Virus record (IMG/VR): IMGVR_UViG_3300047667_000461
Span: 1-25,801 of that record
DNA from: a virus
Reading direction: 5' to 3' (one strand)
Length of the DNA stretch: 25,801 bases
Position 1 is the stretch's first letter. Every line of letters starts with the position of its first letter. Position numbers and translations under genes: made by a program. Shown in pieces: positions 1-8,675 of the stretch. The notes under the pieces were generated by a model. That model made no database searches, had not been told where the DNA came from, and saw nothing but the letters and a program-made list of their open reading frames with translations.

Positions 1-6
1 AATCAA

Positions 7-264
7 ATGAGTAAAGATCAAAAAATTACAAAAAAAGAATTAGAAGCAGTCAAAGAACAACAAAAGAAAATTCAAACAGTTGTTTATGACTTAGGAAGTT
101 TAGAAGCTAGGAAATTTGAAATTTCAGGAGCATTAAAAGACTTCACAGAAGAACTTAACAAAACTAAAAAAGAATTAGAAGAAAAGTACGGACAAGTTAA
201 TATTAACTTAGAAGACGGATCTTACGAGGAAATAGTAGAAGAAGTAGCTACAGAAGAAGTATAA
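7..264 (+). CDS. Small coiled-coil protein, function unknown
   Basis: An 85-residue, highly charged protein, rich in Lys and Glu. Residues 5-60 look like a nearly continuous helix with heptad-like spacing, so a coiled coil is likely. The C-terminus (residues 63-85) is acidic, with a DGSYEEI segment before a run of Glu and Val. It has no signal peptide and no enzyme motif. Small coiled-coil proteins of this kind are common just upstream of the terminase in marine tailed phages, from memory of such genomes; no function is known to me. The ATG lies 6 nt from the window edge, so upstream signals cannot be judged and a slightly longer start outside the window cannot be excluded. It is the first gene of a tight + strand series, 5 nt before the next start. 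Confidence 0.8.
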   Translation: MSKDQKITKKELEAVKEQQKKIQTVVYDLGSLEARKFEISGALKDFTEELNKTKKELEEKYGQVNINLEDGSYEEIVEEVATEEV

Positions 265-269
265 CAGCA

Positions 270-497
270 ATGGACTCTATTATAAGAAAGATAAGTATAG
301 GCTCGGACTATAAAAACGAAGCAATGCATTATTCCGTAGGTCAGTCAGTTTATGGCGGACACACGATTAACAACATTACTTTAGATGAATCTGATAATTC
401 TTATAATATTTTTATAAAAAAGAACAACGAGATAATGCCATGGAAGAAATTCAACTCTAACATGGCTATATCCGTTGAGTATGATTTAGAATATTAA
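270..497 (+). CDS. Conserved small phage protein, function unknown
   Basis: A 75-residue protein of mixed charge with predicted beta strands. Notable features are an N-terminal IIRKISIGSDYK segment, an AMHYSVGQ segment near residue 20, and the tryptophan of a PWKKF segment near residue 57. The pattern resembles a family of short proteins I have seen in marine phages next to packaging genes, but I cannot assign a role. There are no membrane segments or catalytic motifs. The stop TAA shares its last A with the ATG of the next gene (TAATG), which suggests translational coupling. The start is the only reasonable ATG and lies 5 nt after the preceding stop. Confidence 0.75.
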   Translation: MDSIIRKISIGSDYKNEAMHYSVGQSVYGGHTINNITLDESDNSYNIFIKKNNEIMPWKKFNSNMAISVEYDLEY

Positions 498-1102
498 TGA
501 ACAGTATATATGATTTTATTATAACTCCTAAAAATAGTAGGTATAATAATGAAAAAAAAATTGGTGATAAAACTTTAATAGTTAACACTAGTATTGAAGA
601 TCATAAGCTTGTTAGTAAAGAAGCTATTATAGTATCAGTGCCATTAGCGTTTAAAACTACTTTAAAAGTTGGTGACGAAATAATGGTACATCACAACATC
701 TTTAGAAGATGGTATGACGTACGTGGCGCTTCAAGAAACAGTGGTCAATATTTTAAAGAAGAATTATATTTTTGTAAACCAGATCAACTATATTTATATA
801 AAAGAGATAACAAATGGTTGTCTATTGGTCAAAGATGTTTTATAAAACCCATAAAAAACAATAACAATCTAACGCTAGAAAAAGAACAAAAGCATATTGG
901 AATACTAAAGATAGGTAATAGTTCATTAGAAGCGCTAGGAATCAATCCAGGGGATCTTGTAGGTTTTAAGGCCGGTAGAGAATGGGAATTTATTGTAGAC
1001 GGTCAACGTCTTTATTGTATGAAATCAAATGATATTATTTTAAAATATGAACACGAAGGAAACGAAGTTGAATATAATCCAAGCTGGGCATGTAGCAGTT
1101 GA
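497..1102 (+). CDS. Tandem GroES-like (co-chaperonin-type) protein, tentative
   Basis: A 201-residue protein that reads as two successive small beta-barrel units. In the first, residues 44-66 hold IIVSVP followed by LKVGDEIMVHH, and residues 90-101 hold LYF..DQLYLY. In the second, residues 114-119 are CFIKPI, 148-157 are GINPGDLVGF and 172-185 give LY....NDI.LKYE. GroES subunits share this order: a proline-containing first strand, a variable mobile loop, a K-x-G-D turn before a hydrophobic strand, and a late acidic strand. The variable stretches at residues 13-43 and 120-133 would be the mobile loops. Phage-encoded co-chaperonins (T4 gp31 is the classic case) help the host GroEL fold the capsid protein, which fits a gene near the head module. 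This is fold recognition by eye and unproven. It ends in the window's only TGA stop and overlaps the next gene by 56 nt. Confidence 0.5.
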   Translation: MNSIYDFIITPKNSRYNNEKKIGDKTLIVNTSIEDHKLVSKEAIIVSVPLAFKTTLKVGDEIMVHHNIFRRWYDVRGASRNSGQYFKEELYFCKPDQLYLYKRDNKWLSIGQRCFIKPIKNNNNLTLEKEQKHIGILKIGNSSLEALGINPGDLVGFKAGREWEFIVDGQRLYCMKSNDIILKYEHEGNEVEYNPSWACSS

Positions 1103-1322
1103 GGAACTTATTAAAGTTGCTAAAGAAGCTATTGTAGATTCAGACGATGACATATCAGCTGACAGACTTAAAAATGCTGCAGCTACAAAAAAACTAGCTA
1201 TATTTGATGCTTTTGAAATACTTAACCGTATTGTTGCAGAACAAGATATGTTAGATGAAAAACCTAAAGAAGTTAAAAAAGAAGTTGCATTTCGTGGCTT
1301 TGCTGAAGGAAGATCTAAATAA
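1047..1322 (+). CDS. Putative small terminase-type protein upstream of TerL
   Basis: A 91-residue, mostly helical protein. Residues 6-26 (LNIIQAGHVAVEELIKVAKE) form one amphipathic helix, followed by an acidic SDDDIS turn. A second helical region lies at residues 38-68 (ADRLKNAAATKKLAIFDAFEIL), with a basic tail ending GFAEGRSK. Size, helical content and position directly before TerL fit a small terminase subunit that recognises DNA and regulates the motor. No clear helix-turn-helix is visible, so this rests mainly on position. The only ATG before residue 68 is the one chosen, which forces a 56-nt overlap with the preceding gene in another frame. The N-terminal helix lies mostly inside the overlap and looks like real protein, so I keep that start. 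The stop overlaps the TerL ATG (TAATG). Confidence 0.6.
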   Translation: MNTKETKLNIIQAGHVAVEELIKVAKEAIVDSDDDISADRLKNAAATKKLAIFDAFEILNRIVAEQDMLDEKPKEVKKEVAFRGFAEGRSK

Positions 1323-3532
1323 TGTACGAGCAAACACTATATAAAGTATTACCTGATCACGTTAAACCTAAGATTCTTAAACGAATGAATAGGTATAACA
1401 AATGGGAGTATGGATACAACGAAGATCATGATATGATTGTTATATCTAAGACTGGACAAATTGGAGAAGTATACGAAATACAAAATCTTAAGATAGCTTT
1501 ACCTAAAGAAAAAGAAGTAGAGAAGTTTAAAGAAAATAGATGGACACCATTCAATTATCCTAAAGAATTAAAAAGAATTAAAACTGTGTTCGACTGGAGA
1601 GAGTACCCAGAAGAATTCAAAGAAAAATATTACGACTATATTGATAATGAGTTTAAGCGTCGCGAAGAAGGTTTCTGGTATATCAACAAAGATATTCCTA
1701 CTTATGTTACTGGTACGCATTACATGTATTTACAATGGTCTAAGATTGATGTAGGTCAACCAGATTTTAGAGAATCAAATAGATTATTCTTTATATTTTG
1801 GGAAGCTTGCAGAGCAGATTACAGGTGTTATGGTATGTCATACCTTAAAAACAGACGTTCAGGATTTTCTTTTATGGCATCAGGTGAGTGTGTTAACATG
1901 GCTACAATATCAACCGATGCTAGATTTGGTATATTATCTAAATCAGGTGCTGATGCGAAGAAGATGTTTACAGATAAAGTAGTTCCTATTTCAGTTAATT
2001 ATCCTTTCTTCTTTAAACCAATACAAGACGGTATGGATCGTCCAAAAACAGAACTAGCTTACAGAGTTCCAGCTAGTAAATTTACTAGAAGAAGTATTGT
2101 TTCTACTGATAAACCAGAAGATTTAGAAGGATTAGATACGACCATTGATTGGAAAAACACAGGTGACAACGCTTATGATGGTGAAAAACTAAAGTTATTA
2201 GTACATGATGAATCAGGTAAATGGGAAAGACCAAATGATATTCTTAATAACTGGAGGGTTACAAAAACCACTCTTAGATTAGGATCAAGAATTATTGGTA
2301 AGTGTATGATGGGATCAACATCAAATGCTTTAGACAAAGGAGGTAGAAACTTTAAAAAATTATATGATAGCTCAGATGTTAAAAAAAGAAACGCAAATGG
2401 ACAAACACGTTCAGGACTCTATTCTTTGTTCATTCCTATGGAATGGAATTACGAAGGATACATTGACTCTTATGGCTATCCTGTATTCGACACCCCACAA
2501 GAAAAAGTGTTTGGACCTCATGGAACTCCAATCAAGTTTGGGGTTATTGAATACTGGGAGAATGAGGTAGAAGGTCTTAAAGATGACCAAGATGGATTAA
2601 ACGAATTTTATAGACAGTTTCCACGTACTACAAAACACGCGTTCAGAGATGAGTCTAAAATGTCTCTATTTAATCTAACTAAAATATACCAACAAATAGA
2701 TTACAATGAAGAAGCAACTTCTGCTGCAATTGTAACTCAAGGTAATTTTCAATGGGAAAGAGGTATTGTAGATACTAGAGTTATATTTTCACCAAATAAA
2801 AACGGAAGATTTTATATAACTTGGGTACCACCAATAAACTTACAAAACAGATTTATAATTAAAAATGGTATTAAATATCCAGGCAACGAACACATGGGTG
2901 CTTTTGGTTGTGATAGTTATGATATATCAGGCACAGTAGATGGAAGAGGTTCTAATGGATCTTTACATGGTTTAACTAAGTTCAGTATGGAAGATGCTCC
3001 TGCTGATCATTTTTTCTTAGAGTATATCGCTCGTCCACAAACTGCTGAAATATTTTTTGAAGATGTTCTTATGGCTTGTATTTTTTATGGCATGCCAATA
3101 CTAGCAGAGAACAATAAGCCTAGATTGTTATATCATTTTAAAAGAAGAGGTTACAGAGGTTTTAGCATTAATAGACCAGATAAAGTCTATGCTAAGTTGT
3201 CTATAACAGAAAGAGAGATTGGTGGAATACCTAACTCTAGTCAAGATATAATACAAGCGCACGCTGCTGCAATTGAAACTTATATAGAAAATGCTGTAGG
3301 ATTTGATGGTGAAAATTATGGAGATGTTTACTTCCAAAGAACACTAGAAGATTGGGCTCAGTTTGATATAAACAAAAGAACAAAGTTTGATGCATCTATT
3401 AGTTCGGGACTTGCTATAATGGCTTGTAACAAAAGTAGATATGCTCCAGTAAATAGAAAAAAGAGAGAGCCAGTAGATATTGGTATAAAGAAATATGATA
3501 ATAAAGGTTTATTATCTAAAATAATCAAGTAA
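1322..3532 (+). CDS. terL: Large terminase subunit (TerL): packaging ATPase and nuclease
   Basis: The DNA-packaging motor: an N-terminal ATPase pumps the genome through the portal and a C-terminal RNase H-like nuclease cuts concatemers. Its 736 residues exceed most TerLs (roughly 450-650), with about 150 extra N-terminal residues, as in crAss-like phages. The probable Walker A is deviant: K176-N-R-R-S-G-F-S183, where Phe replaces the usual Lys before Ser. Walker B is LLVHDE with D296 and E297. The coupling motif is GSTSN at 331-335. Nuclease acidic residues are probably D531 (GCDSYD), E596 (ILAENNK) and a late Asp near 642 (QDII..H). The gene starts on a TAATG overlap and ends directly against the portal ATG. 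Unlike many crAss-like packaging genes in recoded genomes, it contains no in-frame TAG or TGA. A short 68-residue frame inside it is a shadow. Confidence 0.93.
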   Translation: MYEQTLYKVLPDHVKPKILKRMNRYNKWEYGYNEDHDMIVISKTGQIGEVYEIQNLKIALPKEKEVEKFKENRWTPFNYPKELKRIKTVFDWREYPEEFKEKYYDYIDNEFKRREEGFWYINKDIPTYVTGTHYMYLQWSKIDVGQPDFRESNRLFFIFWEACRADYRCYGMSYLKNRRSGFSFMASGECVNMATISTDARFGILSKSGADAKKMFTDKVVPISVNYPFFFKPIQDGMDRPKTELAYRVPASKFTRRSIVSTDKPEDLEGLDTTIDWKNTGDNAYDGEKLKLLVHDESGKWERPNDILNNWRVTKTTLRLGSRIIGKCMMGSTSNALDKGGRNFKKLYDSSDVKKRNANGQTRSGLYSLFIPMEWNYEGYIDSYGYPVFDTPQEKVFGPHGTPIKFGVIEYWENEVEGLKDDQDGLNEFYRQFPRTTKHAFRDESKMSLFNLTKIYQQIDYNEEATSAAIVTQGNFQWERGIVDTRVIFSPNKNGRFYITWVPPINLQNRFIIKNGIKYPGNEHMGAFGCDSYDISGTVDGRGSNGSLHGLTKFSMEDAPADHFFLEYIARPQTAEIFFEDVLMACIFYGMPILAENNKPRLLYHFKRRGYRGFSINRPDKVYAKLSITEREIGGIPNSSQDIIQAHAAAIETYIENAVGFDGENYGDVYFQRTLEDWAQFDINKRTKFDASISSGLAIMACNKSRYAPVNRKKREPVDIGIKKYDNKGLLSKIIK

Positions 3533-5902
3533 ATGAATACATACGCAAATCCAAATAGTGCCTTTCCAAGCCAAACTGTGCCAGATGCTGAAAAAGCTTC
3601 CCAAGAATACGGGAGGCAGGTTGCACAAGCTATTGAAAGCGAATGGTGGAGACAAGGTGGTAATGGAACTAGATTTGCTACTACTTATAATAGATTCCAT
3701 AGCTTAAGATTATATGCTAGAGGAGAACAACCAGTTCAAAAATACAAAGATGAATTAGCTATTAATGGTGACATGTCTTATCTTAATTTAGACTGGAAAC
3801 CTGTACCTGTTATTTCTAAGTTTGTTGATATCGTAGCAAACGGTATGAACAACAAGCATTATGAAATAAAAGCTTTTGCTCAAGATCCAGTATCGTTAAA
3901 AAAGAGAACTGATTACGCTAACTCTATATTGCAAGATATGAGAGCTAAACCTTATCTACAAAACATGCAAACTACTTTAGGCATCGATCAGTTTAATACT
4001 GATAGTCCTGATACTCTTCCTGAATCAGAAGATGAATTAGATTTGCACATGCAGCTTAGTTACAAGCAATCAATTGAAATAGCTGAAGAAGAAGTTATTA
4101 ATACTACTTTAAAGAAAAACAGGTTTGATAATATAAAGAAAAGATTTAATTATGACCTTGTTACTATAGGTATTGGAGCTTGTAAAACTCATTGGAATAA
4201 AGCTAATGGAGTTACATTACATTACGTAGACCCTTGTGATTTAATATATTCTTACACAGAAGATCCAAATTTTGAAGACATATACTATATAGGTGAAGTT
4301 AAAAGTTTAACTATACCAGAAATTGCAAAACAATTCCCACAGTTAACAGAAGAAGAATTAAAAAAAATACAACAAACTAAAGGTTATCAAAGAGAACAAT
4401 TGTACGGTTGGAACGGTTATGATCAAAACACTTGTCAAGTTTTATACTTTGAATACAAAACTTATAATGAACAAGTATTTAAAATAAAAGAAACTGAACA
4501 AGGTTTAGAAAAAGCTTTAGAAAAAACAGATCAATTTAATCCACCACCAAGTGATGGGTTTAAAAGAGTTAGTAGGAAAATAGAAGTATTATATAAAGGA
4601 GTTAAGATACTAGGTAACAACCAACTTATTGAATGGGAGTTATCAGAAAATATGACAAGACCTTTTGCTGATACTACTAAGGTTGAAATGAGTTATACTA
4701 TATGTGCTCCTAGACTTTACAAAGGTAAAATAGAATCATTAGTAAGTAAGATAACAGGTTTTGCTGACATGATACAATTAACACATTTAAAACTACAACA
4801 AGTTATGTCTAGAATAGTACCTGATGGTGTGTTCTTAGATATGGATGGTTTAGCTGAGGTTGATTTAGGTAATGGAACAAATTATAATCCAGCAGAAGCA
4901 CTTAATATGTATTTCCAAACTGGTTCGATAGTTGGTAGATCACTTACTCAAGAAGGTCAAATGAACGCTGGTAAAGTACCTATACAAGAGTTAGCTACGT
5001 CTAGTGGTCAAGCTAAAATAGGTAGTTTAATACAAACCTATCAGTATTATTTACAAATGATACGTGACGTAACCGGACTTAATGAAGCTAGAGATGGTAG
5101 TGCTCCAGAAAAAGATACATTAGTTGGTTTACAAAAAATGGCAGTTAACGCGTCTAACACAGCTACAAGGCATTTAATGCAAGGTAGTTTATGGTTAACA
5201 CTTAGAACGTGTGAAAATATTTCATTAAAAATAGCTGATTCATTAAATTTTCCACTTACTTTAAATTCTTTAAAAAATTCTATATCAACTTACAACTCTG
5301 CTACATTATCAGAGATACAAAATCTGAACATGCATGATTTTGGAATATTCTTAGAACTAGAACCAGATGAAGAAGAAAAAGCTGTACTAGAACAAAACAT
5401 ACAAATGTCAATACAACAAGGTGGTATTGATTTAGAAGATGCTATTGATATTAGAAGGATTAAAAATCTTAAACTTGCTAACGACGTTTTAAAACAAAAA
5501 CGTAAAAAGAAACAAAAAGATGATCAAGCTAATCAACAAGCTATGATTAAAGCTCAAGCTGATGCTAACGCAGAAGCTTCTGAAAGAGCTGCTCAAGCAG
5601 AGATGCAAAAAGCTCAAGCTTTAGTTGAAAGCGATGTTCAGTTAGAACAAGCTAAGTCTCAAATGGAAATACAAAGAATGCAAACAGCATCTCAAATAAA
5701 ACAACAAGAGATGCAAATACAGTTTGAATACGATATGCAACTTAAAGAAGCTGAATTAAAAGCTATGTCTGAAAAAGAAGCTTTAATTGAAAATCGTAAA
5801 GACAAAAGAATCAAGATAGAAGGTAATCAACAAAGTCAAATGATTGATCAAAGAAACAATGATTTGATGCCTATAGATTTTGAACAACAAGGTACTATGT
5901 AG
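3533..5902 (+). CDS. Portal protein
   Basis: Forms the dodecameric ring at the capsid vertex through which DNA enters and leaves. At 789 residues it fits crAss-like portals. The N-terminal 130 residues include WWRQGGNG and a YLNLDWKPVPV segment. The central region has YVDPCDLIYSYTEDP from residue 231, then YYIGEVKS, patterns I recognise from portals of crAss-like and other marine phages. Residues 395-540 (IESLVSKITGFADMI, DVTGLNEARDGS) match the helical stem and wing region of portals. Residues 651-789 are a long Gln/Ala/Lys/Glu-rich helix, a predicted coiled coil, possibly the barrel. The ATG follows the TerL TAA with no gap, implying coupled translation. It ends with the only TAG stop in the window. 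Confidence 0.9.
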   Translation: MNTYANPNSAFPSQTVPDAEKASQEYGRQVAQAIESEWWRQGGNGTRFATTYNRFHSLRLYARGEQPVQKYKDELAINGDMSYLNLDWKPVPVISKFVDIVANGMNNKHYEIKAFAQDPVSLKKRTDYANSILQDMRAKPYLQNMQTTLGIDQFNTDSPDTLPESEDELDLHMQLSYKQSIEIAEEEVINTTLKKNRFDNIKKRFNYDLVTIGIGACKTHWNKANGVTLHYVDPCDLIYSYTEDPNFEDIYYIGEVKSLTIPEIAKQFPQLTEEELKKIQQTKGYQREQLYGWNGYDQNTCQVLYFEYKTYNEQVFKIKETEQGLEKALEKTDQFNPPPSDGFKRVSRKIEVLYKGVKILGNNQLIEWELSENMTRPFADTTKVEMSYTICAPRLYKGKIESLVSKITGFADMIQLTHLKLQQVMSRIVPDGVFLDMDGLAEVDLGNGTNYNPAEALNMYFQTGSIVGRSLTQEGQMNAGKVPIQELATSSGQAKIGSLIQTYQYYLQMIRDVTGLNEARDGSAPEKDTLVGLQKMAVNASNTATRHLMQGSLWLTLRTCENISLKIADSLNFPLTLNSLKNSISTYNSATLSEIQNLNMHDFGIFLELEPDEEEKAVLEQNIQMSIQQGGIDLEDAIDIRRIKNLKLANDVLKQKRKKKQKDDQANQQAMIKAQADANAEASERAAQAEMQKAQALVESDVQLEQAKSQMEIQRMQTASQIKQQEMQIQFEYDMQLKEAELKAMSEKEALIENRKDKRIKIEGNQQSQMIDQRNNDLMPIDFEQQGTM

Positions 5903-5933
5903 TACTTATTAATTAATTTTATATTATCATATT
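5903..5933 (+). promoter_or_regulatory. AT-rich leader before the scaffold gene
   Basis: The 31 nt between the portal stop and the scaffold ATG are nearly all A and T (ttattaattaattttatattat core). There is no Shine-Dalgarno sequence and no stable hairpin. Similar tracts precede two other genes in this window that start new parts of the module. It could be a phage promoter or simply an unstructured leader; the sequence alone cannot tell. Confidence 0.25.
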
Positions 5934-7151
5934 ATGTCAGAAACAACAAAAACAAATCCTGAGGTGACTCAACCAGTTGCTGCAGAAGGCGGGGAAATGA
6001 AAATGAAATCAAAACCTAAGCCAAAGAAATTTAAAGCTACAAAAGAACAACCAATAAAAATTGATCTTTCTAAAGTAGACACTTCGTTGGAAGCTAACGC
6101 AAAAGTAGAAGCTCCTATTAAAGTAGATTTAACTAAAAAATTAGAAACAGATGCCATTCAAATCGGAGAAACAAAGACGGTGGATGTGGGCGAACAAGCC
6201 GGAGATGGCGAAATCGTGGACATTGGAGGAGACAAACCCGTTGCAGAGTCCAGCTCGCCTCTTGAAGAAGTTACCGAGGTGGAAGAAAAGCAAGTACAAC
6301 AACCAGTAGCGCAAAGTCCAAAAGTAGAACTACCTGAAAATATTGAAAAATTAGTTAGCTTCATGCAAGACACTGGCGGAACAGTTCAAGATTATGTTAG
6401 ATTAAACGCTGACTATTCAACTGTTAATGAAGATACATTATTAAAAGAATATTATAAAAAAGCAAAACCACATTTAGATCAAGAAGAAGTAGAATTTGTT
6501 CTAGAAGAAGCGTTTAGCTTTGACGATGAAATTGATGAAGAGCGAGACATCAAAAAGAAAAAACTCGCTAAGAAGGAAGCTGTTGTAGAAGCACGTGAAT
6601 TTTTAGAAGACTTGAAAAAAGAATATTACGACGAGATTAAGTTAAGACCGGGCGTAAATCAAGAACAACAAAAAGCCATGGAGTTTTTCAACCGTTACAA
6701 CGACGAACAACAATTAGCTACGCAAAAGCATGAGCAATTTATTGATAACACTAAACAACTTTTAAACGATGAATTCAAAGGTTTTGATTTCGAGGTCGGT
6801 GAAAAAAAGTTTAGATATGGTGTCAAAGATCCTAATGCAGTTGCAGAAAATCAATCAAATTTAAATAACTTTGTCGGGAAGTTCCTAGACAACGAAGGTA
6901 ATGTTAAAGATACGAAAGGTTATCACAAAGCTATGTACGCTGCTCAAAATATAGATAAAATAGTAAATCATTTTTACGAACAAGGGAAAACAGATGGTAT
7001 TAAAAATGTAGTTGAAGGATCTAAAAATCCATCAACAACAGTGCGTCAAGAAGGTGTGCAAGACATATTTATCGGTGGACTTAAAGTTCGAGCTATAGAT
7101 GGAGTTAGTAGTTCAAAACTGAAAATTAAAAAAAGTAAATTTAACAATTAA
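5934..7151 (+). CDS. Probable scaffolding protein
   Basis: A 405-residue hydrophilic protein between portal and capsid genes, the usual place for a scaffold that directs capsid assembly and then leaves the head. Residues 1-130 are low-complexity and probably disordered. They are Lys/Pro-rich at first, with a repeated PIK(I/V)DL element at residues 41-46 and 61-66, then acidic Val/Glu-rich. Residues 135-260 are helical and very acidic, with EEVEFVLEEAF and DDEIDEERDIKKKKL. The remainder is mixed, ending in a basic tail (SSKLKIKKSKF), as scaffolds often do because the basic end contacts the coat protein. No protease motif is visible. Bases 6171-6290 are unusually GC-rich against the surrounding gene. 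Identity rests on position, charge pattern and coiled-coil content, not on a diagnostic motif. Confidence 0.7.
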   Translation: MSETTKTNPEVTQPVAAEGGEMKMKSKPKPKKFKATKEQPIKIDLSKVDTSLEANAKVEAPIKVDLTKKLETDAIQIGETKTVDVGEQAGDGEIVDIGGDKPVAESSSPLEEVTEVEEKQVQQPVAQSPKVELPENIEKLVSFMQDTGGTVQDYVRLNADYSTVNEDTLLKEYYKKAKPHLDQEEVEFVLEEAFSFDDEIDEERDIKKKKLAKKEAVVEAREFLEDLKKEYYDEIKLRPGVNQEQQKAMEFFNRYNDEQQLATQKHEQFIDNTKQLLNDEFKGFDFEVGEKKFRYGVKDPNAVAENQSNLNNFVGKFLDNEGNVKDTKGYHKAMYAAQNIDKIVNHFYEQGKTDGIKNVVEGSKNPSTTVRQEGVQDIFIGGLKVRAIDGVSSSKLKIKKSKFNN

Positions 7152-7164
7152 AAACTAAAAAAAA

Positions 7165-8667
7165 ATGGGTGTATTAAGTCCTCAATTGGGAAGTATAGTA
7201 CCTTCGTCCATACAAGCAACATTAACAAGTAACTACTTGAATTTTGCTAATGGAGGTGGAAACGACTTCGCACAACAATATCTACCGGAAATATATGAAG
7301 CAGAGGTAGAGCGTTATGGAAACAGAACGTTAGCTGGCTTCTTAAGAATGGTTGGCGCTGAAATGCCAATGATGTCTGATCAAGTAGTTTGGTCTGAGCA
7401 AAACAGATTACACATTTCTTACGAAGGTGTATCTTGTCAAGCTGTAGGTGGCGCACAAGTTGGAAATAGATTAACTCTTCCTGTAACTGCTGCTCCAAAC
7501 ACTAATGTTAGAAATGTAATATTTCAAAACATGACAGTTGTAATTATGGATCCTGCAAATCCTGCTTTCACAGTAAAAGCTATCGTTACTCAATCAGGAG
7601 CGAATGGTGCTATTGGAGCAAATTTTGTAGATGTAATTCCTTACACAAGAGCTGCTGTTAACGCTGGAGCTTTAGCAACTGCTGCAACACTTAAAGTGTT
7701 TGTATATGGTTCTGAATATGAAAAAGGATCTACATTAGCTACGGCTTCTGGACAATCTATCGAGCCTCAATTATCAGTATTCTCTAACAAACCAATTATT
7801 ATCAGAAACAGATACGCTGTAAGTGGATCTGATACTGCTCAAATCGGTTGGGTTGAAGTTGCTGCTGAAGACGGAACTTCTGGATACTTATGGTATTTAA
7901 AAGCTGAAGGTGAAACTAGATTACGTTTCGAAGATTACTTAGAAATGGCAATGATTGAAGGTGAATTAGCTAATGCTGCACAAGCAACTGCTATCGCTGG
8001 AAATGCTCAACTTGCATTCCCTGCTGCTGCTGCTGCACCAGCTGGTACTATTGGTACTGAAGGTTTATTTGCTGCTATTAATAATGGTGGTAATGTACTT
8101 TCTGGTTATGCTGGATCTTTACAGGATTTTGATTCTGTATTAGAGAATTTAGATTCTCAAGGAGCAATTGAAGAAAACATGCTTTTCTTAGATAGAAAAA
8201 CTGAGTTGTTATTTGACAACATGTTAGCACAACAAAACTCTTACGGAGCTGGTGGTACATCTTACGGTGTATTCGAAAACTCTGAAGACATGGCGCTTAA
8301 CTTAGGTTTCTCTGGATTTAGAAGAGGTTCTTATGATTTCTACAAGACTTCATGGAAATACTTAAATGATGCTTCAACAAGAGGTGGTTCTGCTAACTTT
8401 GTTAACGGTGACAATATTGATGGTGTATTAGTTCCTGCTGGAACTTCTACAGTATACGATCAGTTACTTGGAACAAACATCAGACGTCCTTTCTTACATG
8501 TAAGATACAGAGCTTCTCAAGCAGATGACAGAAGAATGAAATCATGGTTAACAGGTTCTGTTGGCGGTGCTTCTACTTCTACATTAGATGCAATGGAAGT
8601 AAACTTCTTATCTGAAAGATGTTTATGTGTACAAGCTAGAAATAACTTTGTGTTATTCACAGCTTAA
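7165..8667 (+). CDS. Major capsid protein (HK97-fold type)
   Basis: The shell-forming protein, 500 residues, close to the size of crAss-like capsid proteins. After a short Ser/Gln-rich N-terminus, residues 42-54 read EIYEAEVERYGNR and 71-79 read SDQVVWSEQ, segments I recognise from capsid proteins of crAss-like and related marine Bacteroidota phages. The remainder is Gly/Ala-rich with strand-loop content expected of an HK97 fold: a long low-complexity Ala stretch near residues 280-300, and a conserved-looking C-terminus containing RRPFLHVRYRASQADDRRMKSW. Codon use in this gene is cleaner and Ala/Gly codons are more frequent than in its neighbours, as expected for the most highly expressed protein. 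The A-rich leader lacks a Shine-Dalgarno sequence. A strong hairpin terminator follows the stop. Confidence 0.92.
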   Translation: MGVLSPQLGSIVPSSIQATLTSNYLNFANGGGNDFAQQYLPEIYEAEVERYGNRTLAGFLRMVGAEMPMMSDQVVWSEQNRLHISYEGVSCQAVGGAQVGNRLTLPVTAAPNTNVRNVIFQNMTVVIMDPANPAFTVKAIVTQSGANGAIGANFVDVIPYTRAAVNAGALATAATLKVFVYGSEYEKGSTLATASGQSIEPQLSVFSNKPIIIRNRYAVSGSDTAQIGWVEVAAEDGTSGYLWYLKAEGETRLRFEDYLEMAMIEGELANAAQATAIAGNAQLAFPAAAAAPAGTIGTEGLFAAINNGGNVLSGYAGSLQDFDSVLENLDSQGAIEENMLFLDRKTELLFDNMLAQQNSYGAGGTSYGVFENSEDMALNLGFSGFRRGSYDFYKTSWKYLNDASTRGGSANFVNGDNIDGVLVPAGTSTVYDQLLGTNIRRPFLHVRYRASQADDRRMKSWLTGSVGGASTSTLDAMEVNFLSERCLCVQARNNFVLFTA

Positions 8668-8675
8668 TATTTATT

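Noticed and set aside
1040-1110. A frameshift joining the GroES-like gene and the 91-residue gene into one protein
   Set aside because: Both have complete, plausible ends, the second has its own ATG, and there is no slippery sequence with a following structure. Two overlapping genes explain it.
2364-2570. 68-residue + frame inside the TerL gene
   Set aside because: It overlaps conserved TerL sequence in another frame and shows no protein-like pattern of its own.
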